From positions 2,361,001 through 2,425,000 of the forward strand of contig NZ_CP065589.1 in assembly GCF_021278965.1 (NCBI RefSeq): a stretch of DNA of 64,000 nt, written 5' to 3'. The first letter of the stretch is position 1. Every line of letters begins with the position of its first letter. The stretch comes from Chryseobacterium capnotolerans (GTDB lineage Bacteria > Bacteroidota > Bacteroidia > Flavobacteriales > Weeksellaceae). The translations under genes were made by a program, and so were the position numbers. Shown piece after piece: positions 35,481 to 43,989 of this stretch. Under the pieces are notes generated by a model. It made no database searches. It had not been told where the DNA came from and saw only the letters and a program-made list of their open reading frames with translations.

Positions 35481-36482
35481 TTAGTTTTCTAATTTGTCTA
35501 AGAATGGATAATCTTCCTGAGCATACACATACTCATAGATTTTCTCAGCATCCGGATATGGAGAGTTCTCCATGAATTCGATACACTCTTCAACGAAATC
35601 TCTTGATTTGTTATCCATAGTTTCCAATTCAGCTTCTGTAGCCCATCCGTTTTCAAGAATTCTGTGTTTTACCAATTCGATTGGGTCATCATTCTTATGA
35701 ACAGCTACTTCTTCCTTAGATCTGTAAGGCTCAGCATCAGACATAGAGTGTCCTCTGTAACGGTAAGTTCTTGCTTCAATAAATGTTGGTCCGTCTCCTC
35801 TTCTTGCTCTTTCGATAGCTTCATAAGCTGCTTCAGCTACTTTTACAGGGTCCATTGCATCTACAGCAAGACAAGGCATTTCGTATCCTAATCCTAGTTT
35901 ATAGATATCTTCGTGGTTAGCTGTTCTTTTTACAGATGTTCCCATTGCATATTGGTTGTTTTCTACCACAAATACTACAGGAAGTTTCCAGTTCATCGCC
36001 ATGTTGAATGTTTCATGTAATGAACCTTGTCTTGCAGCACCATCTCCGAAGAAACAGATGTTTACAGCTTTTCTGTCAAAATATTTATCTGCAAAAGCAA
36101 TACCTGCTCCCAAAGGAATTTGTCCTCCAACAATACCATGACCTCCGTAGAAACGGTGCTCTTTGCTGAAAATGTGCATAGATCCACCCATACCTCCGGA
36201 TGTACCTGTAGCTTTACCACAAAGTTCAGCCATGATTCTCTTAGGGTCTACTCCCATCGCCATTGGATGGATGTGACATCTGTAAGCAGTAATCATACTG
36301 TCTTTTGTAAGATCCATTGCATGTGTAAATCCGGCAGGGATTGCTTCCTGGCCATTATACAAATGTAAAAATCCTCTGATCTTTTGTTTTAGGTAAAGAG
36401 AACGGCATTTGTCTTCAAACCTTCTCCACATTGTCATATCTTCATACCACTTCAGGTATACCTCTTTAGAAAATTCTTTCAT
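35481..36482 (-). CDS. pdhA: Pyruvate dehydrogenase E1 component, alpha subunit
   Basis: 333 aa thiamine-diphosphate enzyme subunit that decarboxylates pyruvate with the beta subunit (not in this window). Features: opening MTMWRRFEDKC, YNGQEAIPAGF, GGSMHIFSKEHRFYGGHGIVGGQIPLGAG (given as GGSMHIFS and GGHGIVGGQIPLGAG), the ThDP/Mg2+ motif GDGAARQGSLHETFNMAMNW (GDG-x-N with N in FNMAMNW), and the phosphorylation-loop region RTYRYRGHSMSD. Length is normal. It is the first gene of the pdhA-pdhC operon, with a -7 element at 36520-36527. Confidence 0.96.
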   Translation of the reverse strand: MKEFSKEVYLKWYEDMTMWRRFEDKCRSLYLKQKIRGFLHLYNGQEAIPAGFTHAMDLTKDSMITAYRCHIHPMAMGVDPKRIMAELCGKATGTSGGMGGSMHIFSKEHRFYGGHGIVGGQIPLGAGIAFADKYFDRKAVNICFFGDGAARQGSLHETFNMAMNWKLPVVFVVENNQYAMGTSVKRTANHEDIYKLGLGYEMPCLAVDAMDPVKVAEAAYEAIERARRGDGPTFIEARTYRYRGHSMSDAEPYRSKEEVAVHKNDDPIELVKHRILENGWATEAELETMDNKSRDFVEECIEFMENSPYPDAEKIYEYVYAQEDYPFLDKLEN

Positions 36483-36799
36483 GTGTTAGCTCTTGCTTTT
36501 TTATGATGAAATAGTTGAGCAAAATTATGAAAAAAACTTTGTTTTTATTGTATGCATAAGTAACTTTTCGTTTTTTCTCTAAAATCTACTTGCAGGCGGA
36601 ACGGATTATTCTTAATTTTCGACCCTTGTGAAGGCAGATGCAACAGCATTTTGACTTTTATTTTCTTATTGCAATATCTGAGAAATCAGCCTATCTGTGT
36701 AGTTTCCCGAAAACAATCAACAAAATGAGGCATCAATAAAATATAACGTTTTGTTCTCCTTCTCTCTTCATCTTTAATTATTGTTAACATGTCTTTTGG
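36483..36799. other. Intergenic region upstream of pdhA
   Basis: About 317 bases with the pdhA promoter at the left end. No convincing gene; the minus strand near 36740 has a short open stretch without start codon or family resemblance. I see nothing else. Confidence 0.5.
36520..36527 (-). promoter_or_regulatory. -7 promoter element for the pdhA operon
   Basis: TAATTTTG on the minus strand, full TAnnTTTG match, 38-45 bases upstream of the pdhA ATG. No clear -33 TTG. Confidence 0.5.
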
Positions 36800-37221
36800 T
36801 TATTTCAACAGCTCCTTTTTGGGTGAAAAATCAGTAAGTTTTAAAGTTCGGTCTTCAATATTATTCACAAAATCACCGTGTAATTTTGACGTTTGAAGCT
36901 TGATTTCTTTCCATTCTTTATCCGCCATAAAGCTTTGCCATGCCAGTGTCATTGTATTTTCATCTTTCCATTGCAGCAGATAGACAAACTCTGTTTTTCC
37001 TTCAAATTCAGACTCCCAGATGGAAACGATATTAAATCATAATTCTTAATGCATGATCTCTAAATCGGTCCAAGAAGACTTGTTTGTTTACTTTTGGAAT
37101 TTCATAAATTCATCAACTGATGAACAGGAGGTAATGCCGGCGATGAATCTTTTGAAGAATAAGTTTGTGCGAAAACAAAACCACCCAGAACAAACAGGAG
37201 TAGTATAAATAACTGTTTCAT
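36800..37221 (-). pseudogene. NIPSNAP-like exported protein with three frameshifts
   Basis: The ATG at 37219-37221 gives a signal peptide (MKQLFILLLFVLGGFVFAQ). After VHQLMN the sequence hops frames: YEIPKVNKQVFLDRFRDHA in one frame, KNYD in a second, NIVSIWESEFEGKTEFVYLLQWKDE onward in a third, to the stop at 36800. The C-terminal half, with WESEFEGKTEFVYLLQW, WQSFMADKEWKEIK and DRTLKLTDFSPKK, fits the NIPSNAP family. Missing single bases near 37106-37110, 37046-37050 and 37032-37036 restore a protein of about 140 aa. Three losses within 80 bases suggest genuine decay or a bad consensus patch. Confidence 0.72.
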
Positions 37222-37511
37222 TATATTAAGTAATTGGTATTAATTGATGAATCCTTTGAGCTTTGCTCATTTCATATTTTAAAAATAGTCAACGCTAAAC
37301 CACTCCTTTTCTCTTTGAAAACAGAAGTAATTAAAATTAAATATTTTTGGAAATAACGCGTATTATTTTCAACAAAAACATAATAAATATTTGATTTAGC
37401 AAAGATCATCCACACTTATCTATATTTTCAGCATCCTAAAAACGACATCATCTTCCGACCTTCATTTGTTTTTTGGGCTTATAATCTTATATTTGGCTTT
37501 TAAACTGAAAT

Positions 37512-38115
37512 ATGGAAGAAAAAAAAATCTTCGCTTCTCCACAATATCTCAAAAGTCATCTCAGATTTCTTCAATCCGTTGGTTTCTCTGGTTATTTTTT
37601 TTGTGTATATGAGCATCAGGGAATATACTTTTAAAGAATCCCTTCTTTATTTTCTTCCTTTACTATTAATGATTATTGCGCCGGTTGTTATCTGGCTGGT
37701 ATGGAATGTAAAAACTGGCAGGTATACCAATATGGATGTATCTAACCGGGTTCAGAGAAAGACACTTTATGTATTTATAGCAGCATGTGTTATCATTTAT
37801 CTTGTTTTCAATTACATTAGAAATGGATATATCGATCTGGTGATGCTTTTTATTTTAATCCTGCTTTTTGCCCTTCAGATCAGCAATTTTTTCATTAAAA
37901 GTTCTATGCATACTGCATTTAATATATTTGTAGCTGCATTATTTTTTACTTTAGATTGGGGAATGGGTCTTTTATGGCTTGGGATTGCCAGCCTGGTAGG
38001 GCTCACCAGAATTATTTTAAAAAGGCATACGGTAAAAGAAGTATTTATGGGAGCTGGAATAGCTTTTGTGGTATCTTTTATTTACCTTTATTGCAATATA
38101 CAATTTCAACATTAG
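37512..38115 (+). pseudogene. PAP2 family membrane phosphatase, frameshift at A9 near the start
   Basis: The ATG at 37512 begins MEEKK, then the frame is lost at a run of nine A (37519-37527). One base less (or two more) continues with SSLLHNISKVISDFFNPLVSL and the rest of the 195-aa protein, which has about six membrane segments. PAP2 catalytic parts are visible but weak: KSSMHTAFN (SGHT-like motif 2) and TRIILKRHTVKEVFMG (motif 3, Arg and His, with Glu replacing the final Asp). It would dephosphorylate a lipid phosphate such as undecaprenyl pyrophosphate at the membrane. A later TTG at 37579 could give a shortened product. It is 8 bases upstream of the BlaI-like gene. Confidence 0.7.
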
Positions 38116-38123
38116 AAGAATAT

Positions 38124-38618
38124 ATGAAAATCAATCATCTTACCGCCGCAGAAGAAAACTTTATGAAGCTGTTTTGGACAATGGAATCTTTCTATCTGAA
38201 GGACGTTATGGAGCAGCATACGGAACCCAAACCACACCAAAATACGGTTTCCACATATTTGAAAATATTGGTTGAAAAAGGGTATTTATCTACTGTAAAA
38301 GAAGGAAGAATCTTCAAATATACGGTCCTTGTTCCGTCTGAAGAATACAGAAAATTTCTATTAAAGGAACTTACGCACAACTTTTTCAATGATTCAGGAA
38401 AGGAAATTCTTGAGTTTTTGTTCAGTGAAAAACTTCTTACCCAGGATGATCTCAAAGGATACTTTGATCTTAAAATTGAAATTAAGCCTGCGAAAGTTGA
38501 AGAACCGAAGTTTGAGGTTGCTGAGGAAATCTTAAATCCGAAGAAAGAGAAAAAGATAAAAGTCAACAAAGACAAAGACAAAGACAAAGACAAAAAGAAG
38601 AAGAAAAAGAAACCATAA
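38124..38618 (+). CDS. BlaI/MecI/CopY-type repressor with Lys-rich tail
   Basis: 164 aa. Residues 1-80 are the winged HTH of the BlaI/MecI/CopY family (LTAAEENFMKLFWTME, recognition region PHQNTVSTYLKILVEKGYLSTVKEGRIFKYT). Residues 81-115 form the dimerisation helix region. Beyond about residue 135 a tail of alternating Lys/Asp and Lys (NKDKDKDKDKKKKKKKP) replaces the usual short end and is encoded by tandem ACAAAG units. Members are relieved by proteolysis or metals. No BlaR-type sensor protease or metal transporter is adjacent. The ATG at 38124 is preferred to an upstream frame through the PAP2 gene. Confidence 0.85.
   Translation: MKINHLTAAEENFMKLFWTMESFYLKDVMEQHTEPKPHQNTVSTYLKILVEKGYLSTVKEGRIFKYTVLVPSEEYRKFLLKELTHNFFNDSGKEILEFLFSEKLLTQDDLKGYFDLKIEIKPAKVEEPKFEVAEEILNPKKEKKIKVNKDKDKDKDKKKKKKKP
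38566..38594. repeat. Short tandem repeat ACAAAG in the repressor tail
   Basis: Four exact ACAAAG hexamers (38566-38589) plus a partial fifth, encoding the KDKDKD tail. Being a hexamer, copy-number change would lengthen or shorten the tail without shifting the frame. Confidence 0.85.
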
Positions 38619-38620
38619 AA

Positions 38621-38642
38621 AAAGCGGCTTAAAAGCCGCTTT
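38621..38642. terminator. Bidirectional intrinsic terminator
   Basis: 10-base arms AAAGCGGCTT / AAGCCGCTTT separated by 2 bases, T-rich on the right and A-rich on the left, between the convergent repressor and RRM genes. Confidence 0.85.
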
Positions 38643-38648
38643 ATATTT

Positions 38649-39014
38649 TTACCAACGATTTCCACCGCCGTTACCACCACGATTTCCACCGCCGTAGCCA
38701 CCGCCACCGTTTCCACGATTGTTACCACCGTAACCTCCGCCTCTGTTGTTATCGAAGCTTCTTCTTGGCTTCTCTTCTCTTGGCTTAGCTTCAGATACGT
38801 TTAATGTTTTTCCGTTGAATTCTTTTTGATTAAGAGCTTCAATAGCCTGCTGTCCTTCTTCATCACCCATTTCGATGAAACCAAAACCTCTAGAACGGCC
38901 AGTTTCTCTGTCTGTTACGATTTTAGCTGATGATACATCACCAAATTCTGCAAATAGATCGTGCAACTCATACTCTTTAGTTGCGTAATTGATGTTTGAA
39001 ACAAAAATGTTCAT
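38649..39014 (-). CDS. RNA-binding protein: one RRM plus Gly-rich tail
   Basis: 121 aa. Residues 1-78 are one RRM with RNP2 IFVSNI (residues 3-8) and RNP1 RGFGFIEM (about 43-50). The remaining 40 residues are a Gly/Asn/Arg tail (RGGGYGGNNRGNGGGGYGGG). Such small glycine-tailed RRM proteins (Rbp type) of Bacteroidota and cyanobacteria bind single-stranded RNA and often respond to cold. A 422-base region upstream might hold a long 5' UTR, but no structured element is obvious. Confidence 0.93.
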   Translation of the reverse strand: MNIFVSNINYATKEYELHDLFAEFGDVSSAKIVTDRETGRSRGFGFIEMGDEEGQQAIEALNQKEFNGKTLNVSEAKPREEKPRRSFDNNRGGGYGGNNRGNGGGGYGGGNRGGNGGGNRW

Positions 39015-39436
39015 TTTGAATAAATTAAAAAATTAATAAAAATTTGGTATATAAAAGAAAAACAACATAAATTAATGAACAAATATTGATTCCAAATATA
39101 AACGTATGCAAGATACAATTAAAAACTTCAAATCAAAGCTTTTTTTTATCTCTTTCTCACTTTAGTTTGAATTTAATTTATACAACGCACCAAGAAACCT
39201 ATTTAAAACACTGAAAAACAACACGTTAAATCAAAAGTACAATAAAAAGTTAAAGTTAGTTAACATAATAAATTACCCTCCCATTATTTAAAAAAATAAT
39301 TATCCTGAATAAGCTTAAATCCTATTCAGGCCTATATTTGCCGGAACTTATAATATTTTAGCATACAAAGAATAGCAGTATATTTATAAATCACTTTTAG
39401 CATCATATATATAAGGCTATATAACCGAATTTTATT
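39015..39436. other. Divergent intergenic region between RRM and DUF6157 genes
   Basis: 422 bases, very A/T-rich. TATATTTG at 39333-39340 matches the -7 consensus for the plus-strand gene at 39437 (97 bases away). The left half probably holds the rbp promoter and 5' UTR. No additional gene or strong hairpin is visible. Confidence 0.45.
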
Positions 39437-39850
39437 ATGAAACAGCACACCACCAATTACCTCAATACTTTTATAGAAGTCGCTGAAGACTGTCCTGTTT
39501 CTAAGGCACAGATTCCCCCTGAGAAAAAAGAAAAGACATTAGCTAATCTTCAATATGAAAAAGTAAGTAAAAATCCTTACCAATATTCATCTGATGATAT
39601 TATTTTTGATTGCTATGCCTTTAAGAATGATATTTCAGAAAATGAAAAACAAGCGGAAAGAGAAAAATTCTTTTCTAAAGGTCAGGCATGCCTTCGATCT
39701 TCTCCCCTAGCCAAAAGATATGGGTTCGGATTTCATCATAATAAGGAAGGAAAAGTAGCCCTATATCCTATAGAAAGTGAAGAATATCAAAAGTGCTTAA
39801 AGAATCCCGGTATTACAAAGACTAAAGCAATGCGTTCCAAAAGAAAATGA
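39437..39850 (+). CDS. DUF6157 family protein
   Basis: 137 aa cytosolic protein. The pattern HTTNYLNTFIEVAEDCPVS near the N-terminus, YQYSSDDIIFDCYA in the middle, FFSKGQACLRSSPLAKRYGFGFHHNKEGKVALY (given as FFSKGQACLRSSPLAKRYG and FGFHHNKEGKVALY) and the basic end KAMRSKRK match DUF6157. No function is known; the family is common in Bacteroidota and Firmicutes. Monocistronic or followed by the thioesterase promoter at 39896. Confidence 0.85.
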   Translation: MKQHTTNYLNTFIEVAEDCPVSKAQIPPEKKEKTLANLQYEKVSKNPYQYSSDDIIFDCYAFKNDISENEKQAEREKFFSKGQACLRSSPLAKRYGFGFHHNKEGKVALYPIESEEYQKCLKNPGITKTKAMRSKRK

Positions 39851-39895
39851 TTGAGAAAATAAATAATTCTCTTCAGATCAATAAATACGATTCTT

Positions 39896-39926
39896 TTGAA
39901 AAACCCAGCTTTTAACGCTAAATTTG
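39896..39926 (+). promoter_or_regulatory. Promoter of the thioesterase-copper operon
   Basis: TTG at 39896-39898 and TAAATTTG at 39919-39926 with a 20-base spacer, a full match to the flavobacterial -33/-7 consensus. The -7 ends 20 bases before the ATG at 39947. Confidence 0.7.
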
Positions 39927-39946
39927 TACTGCAAATTATTAAGAAC

Positions 39947-40342
39947 ATGAACTACCATACAAGAAAATGGGTAAAACCCGAAGATTTAAATCCCAATCAT
40001 TCACTATTCGGAGGAAGACTTTTACAATGGATTGATGAAGAAGCGGCATTGTACGCGATCATCCAACTTGAAAACACGAAAGTGGTTACAAAATTTATTT
40101 CCGAGATCAATTTCGTAAGTTCTGCAAAGCAAGGAGATATCATAGAAATTGGTATTGAAGCCACTCACTTTGGTTCCTCTTCTATTACTTTAAGATGTGA
40201 CGTACGTAATAAAATGACTCATCAAACTATTATCACTGTTGAAAAAATTGTCATGGTGAATCTGGACAGCGACGGAAATCCAGCTCCGCATGGTAAAACC
40301 AGGATTGAATTTGTAAAAGACAGATTAAACAGTGAACTATGA
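39947..40342 (+). CDS. Acyl-CoA thioesterase, YciA/hotdog type
   Basis: 131 aa single-hotdog protein. Motif HSLFGGRLLQWIDEEAALYA (catalytic Asp at WIDE) and KFISEINFVSSAKQGDIIEIG match the YciA/acyl-CoA thioester hydrolase group that cleaves acyl-CoAs in the cytoplasm. The start at 39947 is fixed by the promoter ending at 39926. The stop overlaps the next start by 4 bases (ATGA), so the HMA-AraC regulator is translationally coupled to it. A biochemical link between the two is not obvious. Confidence 0.9.
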   Translation: MNYHTRKWVKPEDLNPNHSLFGGRLLQWIDEEAALYAIIQLENTKVVTKFISEINFVSSAKQGDIIEIGIEATHFGSSSITLRCDVRNKMTHQTIITVEKIVMVNLDSDGNPAPHGKTRIEFVKDRLNSEL

Positions 40343-40899
40343 AGATCTTCATCAAGAATATGGTCTGCAACAGATGCATTGCTGCAGTAGAAACCATCTT
40401 TAATAATGCAGATATAAAAACTCATTCCATTATTCTTGGAGAAGTAGAAACAGAATCGGAAGTTTCATCAGCAACAATGCAAGCAATTGAAGAAAAACTT
40501 CTTGCAACCGGATTTGAAAGAATCATGGATTCTTCCCATCAGCTTGTTGAGAAAATTAAGAATCTGATTATTGTAAAAGTCAGTGAGCTTGACATTGATG
40601 AAGATTTTCTTCTCTCTGAATTTTTAAGTACCAAGCTCCATAAAGATTATAGTGCTCTTTCAAAAACATTCTCACAGAATGAAAACATAACCCTGGAACA
40701 GTTTTTTATTCTTCAAAAAATAGAGAAAGTAAAAGAGCTCCTTTTATATAATGAATTCAATCTTACGGAAATCGCAGGAAAGCTGGGATACAAGAGTGTT
40801 CAGCATCTTTCTACCCAATTTCGTAACGTCACAGGATTCACTCCCACTGATTTCAAAAAATTAAAAGACCACCATAGGAAACCCCTTGACAATCTTTAA
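40339..40899 (+). CDS. HMA-like/AraC fusion, candidate copper-responsive regulator
   Basis: 186 aa. Residues 1-70 resemble a heavy-metal-associated ferredoxin-like domain with a CxxC pair: MKIFIKNMVCNRC (Cys10, Cys13) and the beta-alpha-beta pattern to EEKLLATGFERI. Residues about 80-186 are an AraC-type domain with both HTHs; the second reads FNLTEIAGKLGYKSVQHLSTQFRNVTGFTPTDFKK (given as FNLTEIAGKLGYKSVQHLS and TGFTPTDFKK). It is far shorter than classical AraC proteins and has no cupin. The direct neighbour downstream is a copper ATPase, which supports copper/silver sensing. HMA-AraC proteins next to CopA occur in Bacteroidota, but their mechanism is little described. Confidence 0.8.
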   Translation: MKIFIKNMVCNRCIAAVETIFNNADIKTHSIILGEVETESEVSSATMQAIEEKLLATGFERIMDSSHQLVEKIKNLIIVKVSELDIDEDFLLSEFLSTKLHKDYSALSKTFSQNENITLEQFFILQKIEKVKELLLYNEFNLTEIAGKLGYKSVQHLSTQFRNVTGFTPTDFKKLKDHHRKPLDNL

Positions 40900-40918
40900 T
40901 TATGTTTGAGAGTATTTG

Positions 40919-41034
40919 AGTTTGAAGGTTTGAGAGCCGGAGTCTGATAGTGTCTTATATATCAACAATCATTCATCCCCACCACTCTAATACTCTAATA
41001 CTCTAATACTCTAATACTCTCAAACCCTCAAACT
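40919..41034. repeat. Inverted repeat with ACTCTAAT tandem units
   Basis: Left arm GAGTTTGAAGGTTTGAGAG (40919-40937) is complementary, 18 of 19, to CTCTCAAACCCTCAAACTC on the right. The loop region contains four exact ACTCTAAT octamers (40984-41015) plus a partial fifth. It lies between the HMA-AraC gene and copA and could act as a long hairpin or just be an intergenic repeat. Confidence 0.8.
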
Positions 41035-41123
41035 CACCAATCTAAATTCTATAACTATTATCCTTAAATTTATAACAGCCTTAGATTTTCATTTTGGAAA
41101 TTTGCAGTATAAATTTAAGAATC

Positions 41124-43988
41124 ATGGAACAACAGTATAAAATACTCGGAATGACCTGTTCCGGTTGCCAGAAAAAAATATCCAACCAACTGAACAGCAT
41201 TGAGGGCGTTACAGCCGATGTCAACCTGGAAAACAATACCGCTACAATCACCTGTGATCATACAGTTGCTCTTTCCGTTTTGAATAACTCCCTTGCAGAA
41301 ATAGGGAAATACAGACTGGAAGATCCAAACAGCCCTGAAAAAGCTTTTGTAAAACCTCAGGACCGGGTGTCTCCATCTTCAGTATATTATTGCCCCATGG
41401 AATGTGAAGGCGAGAAAGTATATTTCAAACAGGGAGAAAGATGTCCGGACTGTAATATGTATTTGGTTCCGATTGAAGAAAAACTGGCTAAAGATCCTAA
41501 TCATAAACCCACTTATTCATCTACCCATTTACCTGAAAATTTTAAAGACAGTGTTGGAAAATACTATTGTCCGATGTTCTGTGAAGGTGATAAAGTATAT
41601 GATGAAAAAGGAGATTGCCCTGTTTGCCACATGCATTTAGAGGAAATCTCTGAAGATATGGCTAAAAATGCAGTTTCACATCACAGCCATTCACATGCTC
41701 ATAGCCATAATCACAGTCATCACCATCATCATGAAGCGCCTAAGATCACTGATGAAATGGCAGGAAAATACTACTGTCCCATGTATTGTGAAGGAGATAA
41801 GACCTATGATTCTAATGTAGGATGCCCGGTTTGCGGAATGGATCTGGTAAAATATCCGGAAAAGAAAACTGCGAAATACACTTGTCCTATGCATCCTGAA
41901 ATCATCAGCGATGAGCCAGGAAGCTGCCCAATTTGCGGAATGGATTTGGTAAGAATGCCCGACAGTGGAGATGATGAAGAGGATGAAACCTATAACATTC
42001 TGAAAAGAAAATTCTTGATTTCACTGGCGTTTACCGTTCCTGTTTTCATACTATCTATGGGCGGAATGTTTATTGATTTTCCCTTCTCACATCAAATTCA
42101 GGGGTTCATTGAACTAGCATTAACGCTTCCGGTTATGTTTTATTCCGGGTGGTTTCTGCTAAAAAGAGGCTGGGTTTCATTCAAAACCTGGAATCTTAAT
42201 ATGTTCAGCTTAATTGCATTAGGAGTTGCTGCGGCATTTATTTTTAGTATTACCGCATTGGCTTTTCCAGATATTATTCCCCATGAAATCCGTGGACATA
42301 ACCATGAAATCCCATTATATTTTGAGGCAGTCTGTGTTATTCTCACGCTTGTTATTTTGGGTCAATTGATGGAAGCTGCTGCTCATAAAAAAACAGGAAA
42401 TGCGATCAAAGAATTAATGAATCTATCACCGGATGAAGCCAATCTTATAGTGAATGGTGAAGAAAAAAGAGTATTGCTTTCACAAGTAAAAATTGGAGAC
42501 TTATTAAAAGTAAAACCAGGTGAAAAAATTCCAGTTGACGGAAAGATCACAGAAGGGAACTCTATTGTAGACGAAAGTATGATTACGGGAGAGCCAGTTC
42601 CCGTTGAGAAAACAGTTGACGATAAAGTGTCATCAGGAACCATCAACGGCAATCAGGTATTCATCATGAAAGCTGAAAAAGTAGGTGACGAAACCCTTCT
42701 TTCTCAAATCATTAAAATGGTGAATGAAGCCAGCCGAAGCCGAGCACCTATCCAGAAACTGACAGATAAAGTATCTAAGGTATTCGTTCCTGTAGTCATC
42801 CTTATTGCTGTACTTACTTTTGTTCTTTGGCAGTTCTTTGGGCCTGAAGGAAAAAGAAGTTTATTTGCTTTCGTAAACGCTGTAGCCGTCTTAATTGTAG
42901 CATGTCCTTGTGCCTTAGGCCTTGCCACTCCCATGTCCTTAATGGTAGGAATTGGAAAAGGGGCTAAAAACGGTATTCTGATCAAAAATGCAGAAGCCCT
43001 GGAACAAATGAATAAAGTCAATGTATTGATTACTGATAAAACAGGAACTTTAACGGAAGGAAAGCCTTCTGTAGAATATATTGAATCGATAAATAATGAA
43101 GATAAAAACCAAATTTTACAGCTTGCCTTTTCGCTGAATCAAAATTCAGAACATCCTCTTTCCAATGCAGTGATCAAAAGAGCAAAAGATGAAAATATTT
43201 CCGCTGAAAAAGTGGATCAGTTTGAAAATATCTCTGGAAAAGGAGTCAAAGGAAATATCAACGGAAAAACAGCTTATCTTGGGAATGAAAACCTGTTAAC
43301 CTCTCATCAAATTCAGATTCCCAATGCATTAAAACAGAAAGCTATAGAAGTACAGTCAAAAGCTCATACTATTTCTTATGTGGCATATAATCAGAATGTC
43401 TTAGGATTTATCAGCTTTACGGATAAAATCAAAGCAAGTTCTAAAAAAGCAGTAGACCGACTGATGAGTGAAGATATTGACATTATTATGATGACTGGAG
43501 ACAATGAACATACTGCAAAAGCTGTAGCTGAAGAATTAGGTATCAAGCATTTTAAAGCCAACTGCCTTCCTGAGGATAAGCTTAATGAAGTAAAAAGATT
43601 ACAGCAACAGGGTAAAATCGTTGCCATGACCGGAGACGGGATCAATGACTCCCCTGCCCTTGCCCAGTCCGATATAGGAATCGCAATGGGAACAGGTACT
43701 GATGTAGCCATTGAAAGTGCTGAGATCACCTTATTAAAAGGAGATATCTTAGGAGTAGCAAAAGCCAAGCTACTAAGCGAAAAGCTTCTTAAAAACATTA
43801 AAGAAAACCTGTTCTTTGCCTTTATTTATAATGTTCTAGGAATTCCTGTTGCGGCAGGATTATTGTATCCATTCTTTGGAATTTTGTTATCACCGATGAT
43901 CGCAGCAGCTGCCATGAGCGTCAGTTCATTATCAGTGATTCTGAATTCATTGAGATTAAACTCAGTAGATCTGGATATAAAACAATAA
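41124..43988 (+). CDS. copA: Copper-translocating P-type ATPase with four extra metal-binding modules
   Basis: 954 aa inner-membrane P1B ATPase exporting Cu+ (or Ag+). Order: N-terminal HMA domain with GMTCSGC; four heavy-metal-binding modules of pattern YxCPMxxE...CPxCxMxL ([52 protein letters not shown]), with a His-rich linker ([18 protein letters not shown]) between the second and third; then eight membrane helices, ion motif CPCALG, actuator TGE (MITGEPVP), phosphorylated Asp in DKTGTLTEG, and [14 protein letters not shown]. Four such modules are more than usual. The start at 41124 gives the HMA domain; an upstream ATG at 41094 is possible. One base separates it from the DUF72 gene. Confidence 0.95.
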   Translation: MEQQYKILGMTCSGCQKKISNQLNSIEGVTADVNLENNTATITCDHTVALSVLNNSLAEIGKYRLEDPNSPEKAFVKPQDRVSPSSVYYCPMECEGEKVYFKQGERCPDCNMYLVPIEEKLAKDPNHKPTYSSTHLPENFKDSVGKYYCPMFCEGDKVYDEKGDCPVCHMHLEEISEDMAKNAVSHHSHSHAHSHNHSHHHHHEAPKITDEMAGKYYCPMYCEGDKTYDSNVGCPVCGMDLVKYPEKKTAKYTCPMHPEIISDEPGSCPICGMDLVRMPDSGDDEEDETYNILKRKFLISLAFTVPVFILSMGGMFIDFPFSHQIQGFIELALTLPVMFYSGWFLLKRGWVSFKTWNLNMFSLIALGVAAAFIFSITALAFPDIIPHEIRGHNHEIPLYFEAVCVILTLVILGQLMEAAAHKKTGNAIKELMNLSPDEANLIVNGEEKRVLLSQVKIGDLLKVKPGEKIPVDGKITEGNSIVDESMITGEPVPVEKTVDDKVSSGTINGNQVFIMKAEKVGDETLLSQIIKMVNEASRSRAPIQKLTDKVSKVFVPVVILIAVLTFVLWQFFGPEGKRSLFAFVNAVAVLIVACPCALGLATPMSLMVGIGKGAKNGILIKNAEALEQMNKVNVLITDKTGTLTEGKPSVEYIESINNEDKNQILQLAFSLNQNSEHPLSNAVIKRAKDENISAEKVDQFENISGKGVKGNINGKTAYLGNENLLTSHQIQIPNALKQKAIEVQSKAHTISYVAYNQNVLGFISFTDKIKASSKKAVDRLMSEDIDIIMMTGDNEHTAKAVAEELGIKHFKANCLPEDKLNEVKRLQQQGKIVAMTGDGINDSPALAQSDIGIAMGTGTDVAIESAEITLLKGDILGVAKAKLLSEKLLKNIKENLFFAFIYNVLGIPVAAGLLYPFFGILLSPMIAAAAMSVSSLSVILNSLRLNSVDLDIKQ

Positions 43989-43989
43989 T

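Noticed and set aside
40984..41021. ACTCTAAT tandem repeats as a possible CRISPR array
   Set aside because: Units are 8 bases without spacers, no cas genes nearby; simple tandem repeat inside an inverted repeat.
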